Origin: Pedobacter westerhofensis
Lineage (GTDB): Bacteria; Bacteroidota; Bacteroidia; Sphingobacteriales; Sphingobacteriaceae
Assembly (NCBI RefSeq): GCF_900182595.1
Contig: NZ_FXTN01000016.1
Coordinates: 49,743 to 113,742 of the forward strand
Direction: 5' to 3'
DNA length: 64,000 bases
Of the stretch, positions 41,348-51,500 are shown in pieces. Within the stretch, counting starts at the first letter, position 1; each line of letters starts with the position of its first letter. The position numbers and the translations under genes were made by a program. The notes beneath the pieces were generated by a model, which saw only the letters and a list, made by a program, of their open reading frames with translations, ran no database searches and was not told the origin of the DNA.

Positions 41348-44167
41348 TTATTTTTCTGTTAAAGCCGGTGTTAGATGGTCTTTGAGATATTTTCCGGTAT
41401 AAGACGTTTTTTCGTTGACCAGATTTTCCGGTGTGCCCTCAAAAACGATATGTCCACCTTTGTCCCCGCCTTCCGGACCAATGTCAATTACCCAGTCGGC
41501 CGATTTGATCATATCCATATTATGCTCAATCACCAGGATCGTATTTCCCTGCTCAATCAGCGTATTCAATGCGATCAGCAGTTTTTTGATATCATGGAAA
41601 TGCAGCCCAGTAGTAGGCTCATCAAAGATAAACATAGTCTTACTGGCGTTATTGCCTTTAATGAGGAACGAAGCCAGTTTAATCCGCTGTGCTTCACCTC
41701 CGGACAAAGTATTTGACGACTGTCCCAGATGAACATATCCAAGGCCTACATCTACCAGTGGCTGCAGCTTATTCAATATCTTAGGCTCATTCTTAAAGAA
41801 CTCAACTGCTTCATCAATCGTAAGATCGAGGATATCAGCTACATTTTTATCCTGGTAAGTGATATCCAGGATCTGCTGTTTAAACCTGCGCCCGTTACAG
41901 GCTTCACAAGGCAGGTAAATATCTGCCATAAACTGCATTTCGATCTTCACCTCTCCCTCACCCTGGCATACATCACAGCGTCCGCCCTCTACGTTAAAAG
42001 AAAACGCAGCAGGTTTAAGTCCCGATGCCTTAGCCGCCGGCAATGCCGAGAATAATGAACGTACATCGTCCCATGCTTTTACATAGGTCACCGGATTTGA
42101 ACGTGACGACCGCCCGATCGGGTTCTGGTCTACCATTTCCACCTGGCTGATCAAGTCATAGTTCCCGAATATACCATCGTACAAACCTGTTTGCTCGCCC
42201 GCATAATTACCGATAGCTTTCTGCAAAGCAGGGTAGAGGATCTTTTTGATCAGGCTGGTTTTTCCGGAGCCCGATACACCGCTCACTACAGTGAAAACTC
42301 CCAGCGGGAATTTCACTTCTATATTTTTAAGGTTATTCTCCCTTGCACCTTTAATCAGGATATGGTCGGCCCATTTCCTGCGGGTTGCCGGGATAGCAAT
42401 ACTTTGCCTGCCGGATAAATACATTCCGGTAAGGCTCTTTTTATCTTTAATGATCTGTTCGTACGTGCCGCTGAAAACCAGGTTACCGCCTAAAGTTCCG
42501 GCTTCCGGGCCAATATCAATGATATGGTCGGCCGCCTTCATCATCTCTTCTTCATGCTCTACCACTAACACCGTGTTACCAACATTTCGCAGCGACACCA
42601 GCACTTCAATCAGTTTATTGGTATCTCTGGGGTGAAGGCCAATGCTGGGTTCATCCAGTACATAGATTGATCCTACCAAACTGCTTCCCAAAGAGGTGGC
42701 CAGGTTAATCCGCTGTGATTCTCCGCCAGACAGGGTATTGGATAACCTGTTCAGCGTTAGATAGCCCAGTCCCACGTTATTCAGATAAAGCACACGGCTG
42801 GTTACTTCTGCCAGTAAACGTTTGGAGATTTTCTCATCCGTTTCTGAAAGTTCAAGGTGGTCAAAAAAGTTTTGGATAGATGACAGTGGCATCAGAACCA
42901 CATCAACGATAGATTTGCCGCCTATCTTTACATAAGATGCGTCTTTTCGCAGGCGCGATCCCTTACAGTCAGGACAGATCGTTTTTCCGCGGTAGCGTGA
43001 CAGCATCACACGGTATTGTATTTTATAAGTCTGCGTTTCCAGTTCGGTAAAGAAATCATCAAGGCCGGCAAACCACTTATTTCCTGTCCACACCAGACGC
43101 TGCTGCTCTTCCGTCAGTTCGCTAAAAGAACGGTGAATAGGGAAATCAAACTTACTGGCGTTTTTGATCAGCTTGTTTAACCATTCGCGCATTTTTTCTC
43201 CTCTCCAGGGAGCAACGGCATTGTCGTACAAACTTTTGCTTTTATCAGGGATCACCAGGTCTTCATCAATACCGATCACATTTCCATAACCTTCGCAGCG
43301 CTTACATGCTCCGTATGGATTATTGAAACTGAAAAAGTTTGGTGTTGGTTCTTCAAACCTGATCCCGTCAAGCTCAAAGCGGTCGCAAAAATGCGAAACC
43401 TTTTCCTCATGCTCCACATAGCAATCGCCCTTACCTTCAAAAAATGCCGTCTGTACTGAGTCGGCCAGCCTGCTCATCGTCTCGTCATCATCATGAAAAA
43501 CGATCCTGTCAATCAGGATACGTATAGTTGAGGCATCGGTAAGTTCATAATCCTTAAAGTCTTCATCTTCGAGGATGGTTTCAATTTTGCTGACTTTATC
43601 ATCGAGGTAAACCCTCAAAAATCCTTTCTGCAGCAATACCGCCAATTCTTCTTTTACAGAACGGTTGTTGTGCGGGTGCAACGGACAAAATATCGTTACA
43701 GTGCTGTCATCGCCCAGTCCGGATACAAAATCTACCACCGTACTTACAGTATCTTTTTTTACGATCTCCCCGCTGTCAGGAGAAATCGTTTTCCCGATCC
43801 TGGAGAACAGCAGTTTAAGATAATCATAGATCTCGGTTGATGTACCTACAGTTGATCTGGGATTGGAGGTAATTACCTTTTGTTCAATCGCGATTGCAGG
43901 GGCTATTCCTTTGATATAATCAACATCAGGCTTGTTCATTCTTCCCATGAACTGGCGTGCATAGGATGAAAGGCTTTCTACATAACGTCTCTGCCCTTCA
44001 GCATACAGCGTATCAAATGCCAGTGAAGATTTTCCTGAGCCAGACATCCCTGTGATGACAACCAGCTTGTTTTTTGGAATGGCAACATCGATGTTCTTAA
44101 GGTTATGTACCCTGGCACCCTTTATAATAATGTTTTTATGTGGATCTTTCTCGGTTTCCTTACTCAT
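41348..44167 (-). CDS. uvrA: Excinuclease ABC subunit A
   Basis: A 939-residue UvrA with two ABC ATPase modules. Walker A motifs are GMSGSGKSS (residues 40-48) and GVSGSGKTSL (near 640); each half has a zinc finger (CKRCEGYGNV and CPDCKGSRL in the first, CDVCQGEGEVKIEM and CEACNGRRF in the second) and an ABC signature (LSGGESQRINLA; LSGGEAQRIKLA). It recognises bulky DNA lesions and loads UvrB. The gene has its own 262-bp upstream region shared with the divergent sigma factor gene. Confidence 0.97.
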   Translation of the reverse strand: MSKETEKDPHKNIIIKGARVHNLKNIDVAIPKNKLVVITGMSGSGKSSLAFDTLYAEGQRRYVESLSSYARQFMGRMNKPDVDYIKGIAPAIAIEQKVITSNPRSTVGTSTEIYDYLKLLFSRIGKTISPDSGEIVKKDTVSTVVDFVSGLGDDSTVTIFCPLHPHNNRSVKEELAVLLQKGFLRVYLDDKVSKIETILEDEDFKDYELTDASTIRILIDRIVFHDDDETMSRLADSVQTAFFEGKGDCYVEHEEKVSHFCDRFELDGIRFEEPTPNFFSFNNPYGACKRCEGYGNVIGIDEDLVIPDKSKSLYDNAVAPWRGEKMREWLNKLIKNASKFDFPIHRSFSELTEEQQRLVWTGNKWFAGLDDFFTELETQTYKIQYRVMLSRYRGKTICPDCKGSRLRKDASYVKIGGKSIVDVVLMPLSSIQNFFDHLELSETDEKISKRLLAEVTSRVLYLNNVGLGYLTLNRLSNTLSGGESQRINLATSLGSSLVGSIYVLDEPSIGLHPRDTNKLIEVLVSLRNVGNTVLVVEHEEEMMKAADHIIDIGPEAGTLGGNLVFSGTYEQIIKDKKSLTGMYLSGRQSIAIPATRRKWADHILIKGARENNLKNIEVKFPLGVFTVVSGVSGSGKTSLIKKILYPALQKAIGNYAGEQTGLYDGIFGNYDLISQVEMVDQNPIGRSSRSNPVTYVKAWDDVRSLFSALPAAKASGLKPAAFSFNVEGGRCDVCQGEGEVKIEMQFMADIYLPCEACNGRRFKQQILDITYQDKNVADILDLTIDEAVEFFKNEPKILNKLQPLVDVGLGYVHLGQSSNTLSGGEAQRIKLASFLIKGNNASKTMFIFDEPTTGLHFHDIKKLLIALNTLIEQGNTILVIEHNMDMIKSADWVIDIGPEGGDKGGHIVFEGTPENLVNEKTSYTGKYLKDHLTPALTEK

Positions 44168-44429
44168 TTAATTCCTTATAGGATTTGCAAATATAACCTA
44201 AAAAACACAGAATTAGTTTTTTGGTCTGCAGCAAAAATAATGGGGCACAACTTCATTTAATTTTTTTTAGTATTTTTATTGTTGTAATCTGATAAAAAAA
44301 TCCTTCTTTTGAATAAATTAAGCAATCAACTAATTCATCTCATCAAAACAATAGGAGAAACGATATAGATAAGAACGTCTACTAAGTATTTTTTAGCAAA
44401 CAGCAAAGGAATTTAGTACAGATAATACT

Positions 44430-45005
44430 ATGAATTTACAATCCTATAGTGATCAGGACCTGGTGAAGTTATATCTAACCGGCAATGAGTCGGTTCTCGA
44501 AGAACTATTAAACAGACACAAGTCCAAAATATACACTTCAATTTATTTATTGGTCAAAGATCAGTACCTGGCAGAAGATATCTTTCAGGATGCTTTTATC
44601 AAAGTGATCAATACCCTGCGCTCGGGCAGATATAATGAGGAAGGTAAATTTCTGCCATGGGTGATGCGTATCGCACACAATCTCGTGATCGATTATTTCC
44701 GCCGTGAAAAACGTGCACCGGTAATTACCAGTGCGGATGGCACAGATGTGCTCAATATGCTGCAGGTTTATGAGGAAAGTGCGGAAGAAAAGATCCTGCG
44801 CGACCAGACCCACAGCGACCTGAGAACACTGATCCAGTTATTGCCCGACGAGCAGAAGGAGGTACTGATTATGCGCCATTATGCCGACCTGAGTTTTAAA
44901 GAAATTGCAGACCTCACTGAAGTGAGCATCAATACGGCCCTGGGCAGGATGAGATATGCGCTCAGCAACCTGCGTAAGATGATGAAGGTGAAAGAAGTAA
45001 CCTAG
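44430..45005 (+). CDS. ECF-type RNA polymerase sigma-70 factor
   Basis: A 191-residue sigma factor with regions 2 and 4 only. Region 2 includes KDQYLAEDIFQDAFIKVI and FLPWVMRIAHNLVIDYFRREKR (about residues 40-93), and region 4 is LLPDEQKEVLIMRHYADLSFKEIADLTEVSINTALGRMRYALSNL. No classical anti-sigma gene with a membrane segment follows; the only downstream companion is the 63-residue protein at 45108. A long AT-rich leader of unclear function precedes it. The regulon cannot be read from the sequence. Confidence 0.92.
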   Translation: MNLQSYSDQDLVKLYLTGNESVLEELLNRHKSKIYTSIYLLVKDQYLAEDIFQDAFIKVINTLRSGRYNEEGKFLPWVMRIAHNLVIDYFRREKRAPVITSADGTDVLNMLQVYEESAEEKILRDQTHSDLRTLIQLLPDEQKEVLIMRHYADLSFKEIADLTEVSINTALGRMRYALSNLRKMMKVKEVT

Positions 45006-45107
45006 GCGGGAGGTTAAAATTCCATTAAAAATATTGTTATCAGATGCAAAATAAATAGTAACTTGTTTCGTTCTATTAATAACTAAAACAGAAACAGTAA
45101 ATTGCTT

Positions 45108-45299
45108 ATGATAACAACATCTACTTCTATTCCCGATTTAAACCACTCAAATCAGCAAGCTGAAAATTTAAGTGGAGAATCTTTTAATGACCTGGATTTA
45201 ATGTTCTACGAGAGCATCAAACCACAAATGGATCTGCTGAATAAAAATCCTGAGGATGAAACGATCTCAAGGATACTTGCGTATTCAAGATCTTTATAA
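45108..45299 (+). CDS. Small conserved protein downstream of the sigma factor
   Basis: A 63-residue soluble acidic protein (ITTSTSIPDLNHSNQQ, then FNDLDLMFYESIKPQMDLLNKNPEDETISRILAYSRSL). The start is the ATG at 45108, since the TTG 6 bases upstream adds nothing. I do not recognise a domain. It sits 102 bases after the sigma factor in the same direction and is followed by a terminator, so the two form a unit. A sigma-binding or anti-sigma-like role is possible but inferred from position only. Confidence 0.65.
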   Translation: MITTSTSIPDLNHSNQQAENLSGESFNDLDLMFYESIKPQMDLLNKNPEDETISRILAYSRSL

Positions 45300-45320
45300 C
45301 CGAGTTAAAATATTAATATT

Positions 45321-45350
45321 AAGCTGCCGGCAACCCGGGCAGCTTTTTTT
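45321..45350 (+). terminator. Terminator after the sigma factor operon
   Basis: AAGCTGCC (45321-45328) pairs with GGCAGCTT (45338-45345), followed by seven Ts. The nth promoter element begins 5 bases later. Confidence 0.85.
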
Positions 45351-45354
45351 ATTT

Positions 45355-45362
45355 TATCTTTG
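45355..45362 (+). promoter_or_regulatory. -7 promoter element of nth
   Basis: TATCTTTG is an exact TAnnTTTG match, ending 3 bases before the ATG at 45366. The start site would fall at or just inside the start codon, implying a leaderless or nearly leaderless nth message, or use of a later start. Confidence 0.55.
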
Positions 45363-45365
45363 CAC

Positions 45366-46058
45366 ATGCTCAAAAAAGAAAGGTATAAACAGTTTGTAGC
45401 TTATTTTTCTGCTAAACAGCCCGATGCTGAAACAGAACTGCATTATAACAACCCCTATCAGCTGCTCGTTGCTGTGATCTTATCAGCCCAGTGCACGGAT
45501 AAAAGGATTAACCAGGTTACCCCCGCATTATTTCAGCGCTTTCCGAATGCCAAAGCACTTTCAGAAGCTACACCCGATATCGTATTTGACTATATCAGGA
45601 GTGTAAGCTATCCGAATAATAAAGCCAAACACCTGGTAGGCATGGCCAATATGCTGGTCAATGAATTTAACAATGAGGTTCCCTCAGATATCGGTCAGCT
45701 GCAAAAAATGCCGGGTGTTGGCCGCAAGACCGCAAATGTGATTGCCTCGGTAATTTATAATGCACCGGCAATGGCAGTAGACACACATGTATTCCGCGTA
45801 GCCAACAGAATCGGGCTTACCAATGGGAAAACGCCCCTTGCAGTAGAAAAAGACCTGGTAAAGTTTCTGCCGCAGCAGGATATCCATATTGCGCATCACT
45901 GGCTGATCCTTCACGGAAGGTATATTTGCGTAGCCAGGTCCCCAAAATGTGAGATCTGCCCGCTCACTTCAATATGCAGATACTATGAAAAAGTAGTGCT
46001 GCAGGCAGCTGGAAAAACGGCCGGCACAACTAAAGAAATTAGTCATTCAATAAATTAA
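45366..46058 (+). CDS. nth: Endonuclease III
   Basis: A 230-residue DNA glycosylase/AP lyase for oxidised pyrimidines. The helix-hairpin-helix is LQKMPGVGRKTANVIAS with the catalytic lysine (GRKTAN), VDTHVFRVANRIGL holds the catalytic aspartate, and the 4Fe-4S cluster loop is C-x6-C-x2-C-x5-C (CVARSPKCEICPLTSIC). A roughly 15-residue polar tail (KTAGTTKEISHSIN) extends past the cluster. Start taken at the ATG at 45366. Confidence 0.95.
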   Translation: MLKKERYKQFVAYFSAKQPDAETELHYNNPYQLLVAVILSAQCTDKRINQVTPALFQRFPNAKALSEATPDIVFDYIRSVSYPNNKAKHLVGMANMLVNEFNNEVPSDIGQLQKMPGVGRKTANVIASVIYNAPAMAVDTHVFRVANRIGLTNGKTPLAVEKDLVKFLPQQDIHIAHHWLILHGRYICVARSPKCEICPLTSICRYYEKVVLQAAGKTAGTTKEISHSIN

Positions 46059-46155
46059 AAATCAGTTTTTTTATTTGTTATGCTAATTATTGAAAATTAA
46101 TACCTAATATTGCTAATATATTTAGTCACAACTTACTAACATATAGTTTTTATAA

Positions 46156-46169
46156 AGAATAAATATTCT
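46156..46169. promoter_or_regulatory. Palindrome in the recA promoter region
   Basis: AGAATA-AA-TATTCT (46156-46169) is a perfect palindrome directly overlapping a TATATTTA -7-like element (46169-46176), 25 bases before the recA ATG. A damage-response operator is possible; the LexA box of this lineage is not known to me. Confidence 0.35.
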
Positions 46170-46194
46170 ATATTTACGAACACAATTTAACAAG

Positions 46195-47208
46195 ATGACT
46201 CCGAACGCAGATAAATTAAAAGCATTACAACTTACACTTGATAAGTTAGAAAAATCTTACGGTAAAGGTGCCGTGATGAAATTAGGTGATACACCTACTG
46301 AATCTATTGAAGCGATTTCAACCGGCTCTATCAGTTTAGATATTGCTTTAGGTATCGGCGGCGTTCCAAAAGGACGTGTGATCGAAATCTACGGTCCTGA
46401 ATCATCCGGTAAAACCACTTTGGCTACGCATATCATTGCCGAAGCACAGAAAAAAGGTGGTGTGGCAGCGTTTATCGATGCAGAGCATGCTTTCGATAAG
46501 TTCTATGCAAAAAAACTGGGCGTGGACGTAGATAATCTGCTGATCTCACAGCCGGACAATGGCGAGCAGGCACTGGAAATTGCTGATAACCTGATCCGCT
46601 CCGGTGCGATTGATGTGATCGTGATTGACTCTGTTGCGGCATTGGTTCCAAAGGCAGAGATCGAAGGTGAAATGGGAGATTCTAAAATGGGTCTTCAGGC
46701 ACGTCTGATGTCTCAGGCCTTAAGAAAACTGACGGGTACAATCGCTAAAACAGGATGCTGCTGTATCTTCATCAACCAGTTACGTGAAAAAATCGGTGTG
46801 ATGTTCGGTAACCCTGAAACGACTACAGGTGGTAATGCACTGAAATTTTACGCTTCAGTACGTCTGGATATCCGCAGGACTTCCCAAATCAAAGATTCTG
46901 ATGAGGTTTCTGGTAATAGGGTGAAAGTGAAGATCGTTAAAAATAAGGTTGCCCCTCCGTTCAGGATCGCAGAGTTTGATGTGATGTTTGGCCAGGGTAT
47001 TTCTAAAGTTGGTGAGATCATCGATTTAGGTGTTGACTTCAATATCGTGAAAAAAGCCGGTTCATGGTTCTCTTACGGAGATACCAAGCTGGGACAGGGA
47101 AGAGATGCTGTAAAACAGTTATTGCTTGATAATCCTGAGCTTGCAGATGAGATCGAAGCAAAGATCAGGGCCGAGGTTACAGGAGAGAAATTAGAGGAAC
47201 TGCAATAG
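46195..47208 (+). CDS. recA: Recombinase RecA
   Basis: A 337-residue RecA. The P-loop is GPESSGKTTL, the Walker B-like region is DVIVIDSVAALVPKAEIEGEMGD, and loop 2 lies in GNPETTTGGNALKFYASVRLDIRR. It forms filaments on single-stranded DNA for strand exchange and for activating SOS repressor cleavage. It is transcribed alone and closed by the hairpin at 47224-47258. Confidence 0.98.
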   Translation: MTPNADKLKALQLTLDKLEKSYGKGAVMKLGDTPTESIEAISTGSISLDIALGIGGVPKGRVIEIYGPESSGKTTLATHIIAEAQKKGGVAAFIDAEHAFDKFYAKKLGVDVDNLLISQPDNGEQALEIADNLIRSGAIDVIVIDSVAALVPKAEIEGEMGDSKMGLQARLMSQALRKLTGTIAKTGCCCIFINQLREKIGVMFGNPETTTGGNALKFYASVRLDIRRTSQIKDSDEVSGNRVKVKIVKNKVAPPFRIAEFDVMFGQGISKVGEIIDLGVDFNIVKKAGSWFSYGDTKLGQGRDAVKQLLLDNPELADEIEAKIRAEVTGEKLEELQ

Positions 47209-47223
47209 TAGCAGCCTCAGAAC

Positions 47224-47258
47224 AAAAAAGGGATTCGTATTGCACGGGTCCCTTTTTT
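47224..47258 (+). terminator. Terminator after recA
   Basis: AAAAAAGGGA (47224-47233) pairs with TCCCTTTTTT (47249-47258) and the T run continues to 47259. It also serves the convergent gene that ends at 47272. Confidence 0.85.
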
Positions 47259-47271
47259 TGTTTGCGGCAAC

Positions 47272-47475
47272 CTATCGTTGCTGAATATTTGTTGCTTCCG
47301 GAGACATGTATTTAGAGTCGACCGTGATGATCACGTAAGCTGCCACAAAAATTGCGATAACGAGTACAACCAGGCCGATGTAATTTTTTTTCTTATCCTG
47401 TCTGATCAGGTAGATCAGAAAGATGATCAGGGGAATCAGCATCAGGCCAAAAAACATAAAGCTCATTGAGTTCAT
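47272..47475 (-). CDS. Small two-segment membrane protein
   Basis: A 67-residue protein with two hydrophobic helices (FMFFGLMLIPLIIFLIYLI and IGLVVLVIAIFVAAYVII) joined by a basic RQDKKKN turn, ending in a polar tail. I do not recognise a named family. It follows tsaD by 23 bases in the same direction. Both features suggest a real gene, but no function can be given. Confidence 0.6.
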   Translation of the reverse strand: MNSMSFMFFGLMLIPLIIFLIYLIRQDKKKNYIGLVVLVIAIFVAAYVIITVDSKYMSPEATNIQQR

Positions 47476-47498
47476 AACGGTATGTATTATTTAATATA

Positions 47499-48500
47499 TT
47501 AAAATTCCATTCTTGATGCAGGTGCAATATCCTGCCCTACAAATTCTTTATTCAGGTACTTATAATGACCTGCAATAGCGATCATCGCTGCATTGTCGGT
47601 ACAGTATTCAAAGGCGGGGATATAAACCTTCCAGCCCAGTTCTTCTGCTTTCTGTGCAAGTGCATCGCGAAGGCCGGTATTGGCTGATACTCCTCCCGCA
47701 ATGGCAATATCTTTAATGTTATACTGCTGTGCCGCTTTTTTCAGCTTATTGAGGAGAATGTGCACAATGCTGTGCTGCACTGAGGCACAGATATCGTCAA
47801 GGTTTTCCTCAATGAAGTTAGGGTTTTCTTTTTGGTGATCGCGGATGAAATACAGGATCGCGGTCTTTAAGCCGCTGAAACTATAGTTCAGGTCTTTGAT
47901 TTGCGGTTCAGGAAATTTAAAGGCCAGGGGATTACCGTTTCTGGCATGCTTGTCAATCAGCGGCCCGCCCGGGTAAGGCAGGTTTAAGATCTTTGCAGTC
48001 TTATCAAAAGCCTCTCCTGCAGCATCATCAAGGGATTGCCCCACGATTTCCATATCAAAATAATCTTTTACCAGAACGATCTGGGTATGCCCGCCTGAGA
48101 CCGTAAGGCAAAGAAAGGGAAATGCAGGCTTTGGATCTTCAATAAAATGGGCCAGGATGTGCGCGTGCATATGATTGACCGATATCAGGGGCAGATCAAG
48201 CGCCAGCGCAAATGACTTGGCAAAGGATACCCCCACCAGTAAAGAGCCTAATAATCCGGGGCCACGCGTAAAAGCTACTGCATTGATATCCTTTTTGCTA
48301 ACTTTAGCATCAATTAATGCCTGCTGAATAACCGGAACAATGTTTTGCTGGTGAACTCTCGACGCAAGTTCGGGAACCACTCCACCATAATTTTGATGAA
48401 TAGTTTGGTTTGCAATAACATTGGCAGTAATTTTGCCGTTGTTACAGATCGCAACTGAAGTTTCATCACAAGAAGATTCGATAGCAAGTATTACTGACAC
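47499..48500 (-). CDS. tsaD: tRNA N6-adenosine threonylcarbamoyltransferase
   Basis: A 333-residue TsaD (Kae1/YgjD family). The ATPase-like phosphate loop is ILAIESSCDETSVAIC, the metal site is NHMHAH (H-x3-H), and SGGHTQIVLV and IAGGVSANTGLR are the other landmarks. It installs the t6A modification at position 37 of ANN-decoding tRNAs with TsaB and TsaE, which are not here. The start codon is GTG at 48500; a stop lies two codons upstream in frame, so no ATG is available. Confidence 0.95.
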   Translation of the reverse strand: MSVILAIESSCDETSVAICNNGKITANVIANQTIHQNYGGVVPELASRVHQQNIVPVIQQALIDAKVSKKDINAVAFTRGPGLLGSLLVGVSFAKSFALALDLPLISVNHMHAHILAHFIEDPKPAFPFLCLTVSGGHTQIVLVKDYFDMEIVGQSLDDAAGEAFDKTAKILNLPYPGGPLIDKHARNGNPLAFKFPEPQIKDLNYSFSGLKTAILYFIRDHQKENPNFIEENLDDICASVQHSIVHILLNKLKKAAQQYNIKDIAIAGGVSANTGLRDALAQKAEELGWKVYIPAFEYCTDNAAMIAIAGHYKYLNKEFVGQDIAPASRMEF

Positions 48501-48578
48501 CTTTGATTATAATTAAGCTACAAAACTATCAAAAAACTATTAAAAATACTTCTTTGGATTATTGCATCAATTCTGCTG

Positions 48579-51500
48579 TTGCTGGCGATTATTCTATTTT
48601 CGCTCCAGTTCAGGCCTGTGCAGACTTTTATTGCTAAAAAAGCTGCAGCATATCTTTCAAAAGAATTAAATACGACGATTTCTTTACACAGTATTTATAT
48701 TAAACCGTTTAAGTCGGTGGTCATTGAAGACCTCCTTGTACTCGATCGGCAGAAAGACACACTGCTTAGCACGCCAAAATTCATTGCAGACCTGAATGTA
48801 TTTTCACTGGAGAAAAGAATAATAGACATCAATACTGTTCAGGTAAACAACGGCTCGTTCTTTCTCAAACAATATAAAGGCAAAGACAAAGGCTCTAACC
48901 TCGATTTTATCATTGATTACTTTGATTCGGGCCCCTCTACCGGCAAAAAGAAAAAACCCTTTCAGGTTTCGGTAGACCGGGTGATCATCAATAACCTGCA
49001 GCTCAAATACAAAAACCTTGAAGTAGATACGGTAATTAATGGAGTAAACTTTGATGATATTGAACTCAAAAATATGAACGGTATTTTTGAACAGCTCAAT
49101 ACCAAAGACCATGTGATGCAGGCAGATATCAAAAATCTGACCTTTAAAGAAAAAAGCGGCTTCTACCTTAAAAACCTTACTGCGTTTACAACAATAGACA
49201 CCAACCGTATAGAGCTGAAGAAACTGCTGCTGGTAACCAACAAAAGCCGTTTAACAGATTATTACCAGATGAGCTTCAGCAAATTCGCCGACTTTAATGA
49301 CTATGTCAATAAGGTAAGGATGAAGGGCCATTTCAAAAACAGCCACCTGGCTTCAAGGGATATCTCATTCTTTGCCCCGGAGCTTTCCAGAATGAACCTC
49401 GATATTGATATTGATGGACAGATCACCGGCCTCGTCAATAATCTGCGGGCCAAAAAACTGGCAATCAAGGCGGGTAAAGCAACTTATTTTAAAGGAGATT
49501 TTAACCTCAAAGGCCTGCCCCACCTGAAAGAGACTTTCATGGAGCTGAAGGTAGATATGTTATCCACTAACAAAAAAGACCTGGATGAGATTTTAGGGAA
49601 TACCACAGGAAACAAAACAAAGGTTATTCCTGTGATCGTGGAGAAATTTGGAAATATCTATTTCAACGGAAGCTTTACGGGTTTTCAGAATGACTTTATC
49701 GCCTTTGGCGAATTTAAGACCAAGCTTGGAAGAGTGGTATCTGATGTGAACATGAAGATCAATTCCAAAGGTGTGCCCTCCTATTCGGGAAATGTAAAGG
49801 CGTACGACTTTAACCTCGGCGACCTGCTCAATGAAAATAGCCTGGGCAGGATTACCGCTGCTGTATATGTGAAAGGAAAAGGAACCGAGATCAACAGCCT
49901 GACGGAAGAAGTGAATGGGGATATCAAGTATATCGACTTTAACAACTACCGTTATTCCAATGTGAAGATTGACGGAAAGTTCGATAAGAAATTCTTTGAC
50001 GGAAACCTGAAAGTAAATGATAAAAACCTGCAGCTGGTATTTGATGGTGGTGTAAATTTAAACCCAAAGCTGCCGACATTTAATTTTAAAGCGACCATCA
50101 AAAATGCAAAGCTCAGGGCGCTGCACATCTTTAAAGATTCGTTAAAGGTAGATGCGGTTTTCAGCACAAATTTTTCAGGCACCAACCTGAATAATATACA
50201 GGGTAACCTGCTTATACAGAAAATCAGGCTCGACAACGTCAAGGGGATTTACAATATTGACTCCGTACAGCTGCAAGCCCAGGGAATGGGAATAGACCGG
50301 ACGCTAAAGATCAGCTCTGACGTACTGGATGCCAGCATCAGGGGCCAGTATGATCTGAATACACTCCCTTCCTATTACAAACAGCTGGCGAAAACATATA
50401 TCCCTTCACTGAAGACAGATATTGTAAAATTCAAAGATCAGATCTTTCAGTTTAACCTCAACATCAAACGTTTTGAGCCGGTAGCAGAACTGATTGCCCC
50501 CGGACTGGAAATACAGGACCAGGCCATCCTGGTGGGGAATTTCGACTCCAAGAAGAATATTGCCACGCTAAACGGTTTTGTAAAAAAACTTACCTATAAG
50601 GGTGTGATTGCCAATAACATCATTATTGATGAGAATACTACCCAGAACCAGCTTCAGGCAATTATTACGTCAGACCGGGTAGATCTTAACGACAGTCTGT
50701 ACATCAAGAATGTCAACATCTCCAATATATTACGGAACGACAGTCTTGCCCTCAACATTAAACTTTCCAATGCAGACGATGCCAACCAGCTGGATTTAAA
50801 CGGCCTGGTTGAATTTGGCAAGGATACCACTGCCAGGATCAGTATCCTCCCTTCCATACTCAAGATCAACAGCCAGGACTGGGCGATCCAGGAGAAAGTA
50901 CGCATCAATTTCAGGGGCGGAAAAACAGAGATCAGCAACTTTGATCTTAAAAACGGGAACCAGCTGCTCAGCGTTGACGGGGTGCTGTCTGGCGACCCCA
51001 ATGATAAGCTCAAAGTTGGATTTAAAGCTTTCAGTTTGAGAACACTCAACCCTTTTGTAAAAACACTGGGCATTACACTGTCTGGTAATGTAAACGGGGA
51101 GACGAATTTATACAGCCTGCTGAAGTCGCCGCGCATCAGTGATGGCATTACTGTTGACTCCCTAACTCTTAATAACACCTACATTGGCACGCTTACAGAT
51201 ACTTCATCTTTCAATCAGGAAGCAAACATGGCCAATGTATTCATGCGTATCAATACTACGGATAAAGAAACGCTCAAAATTGACGGGAAGCTGGACCTGA
51301 AAGAAAAGAACCTGGACCTCAGCGTTAAAATGGATGAAACAGAACTTACCGTTATCACTCCATTTGTAAGCGACCTGGTGTCCAATCTCAAAGGGCATAT
51401 ATCAACAGATTTAACCATAAAAGGCCCCTTCAGCGCACCAAAAATTAATGGCGATGTTACCCTGAAGGAAGCACAGGTAACGGTAAATTATCTGAAAACC

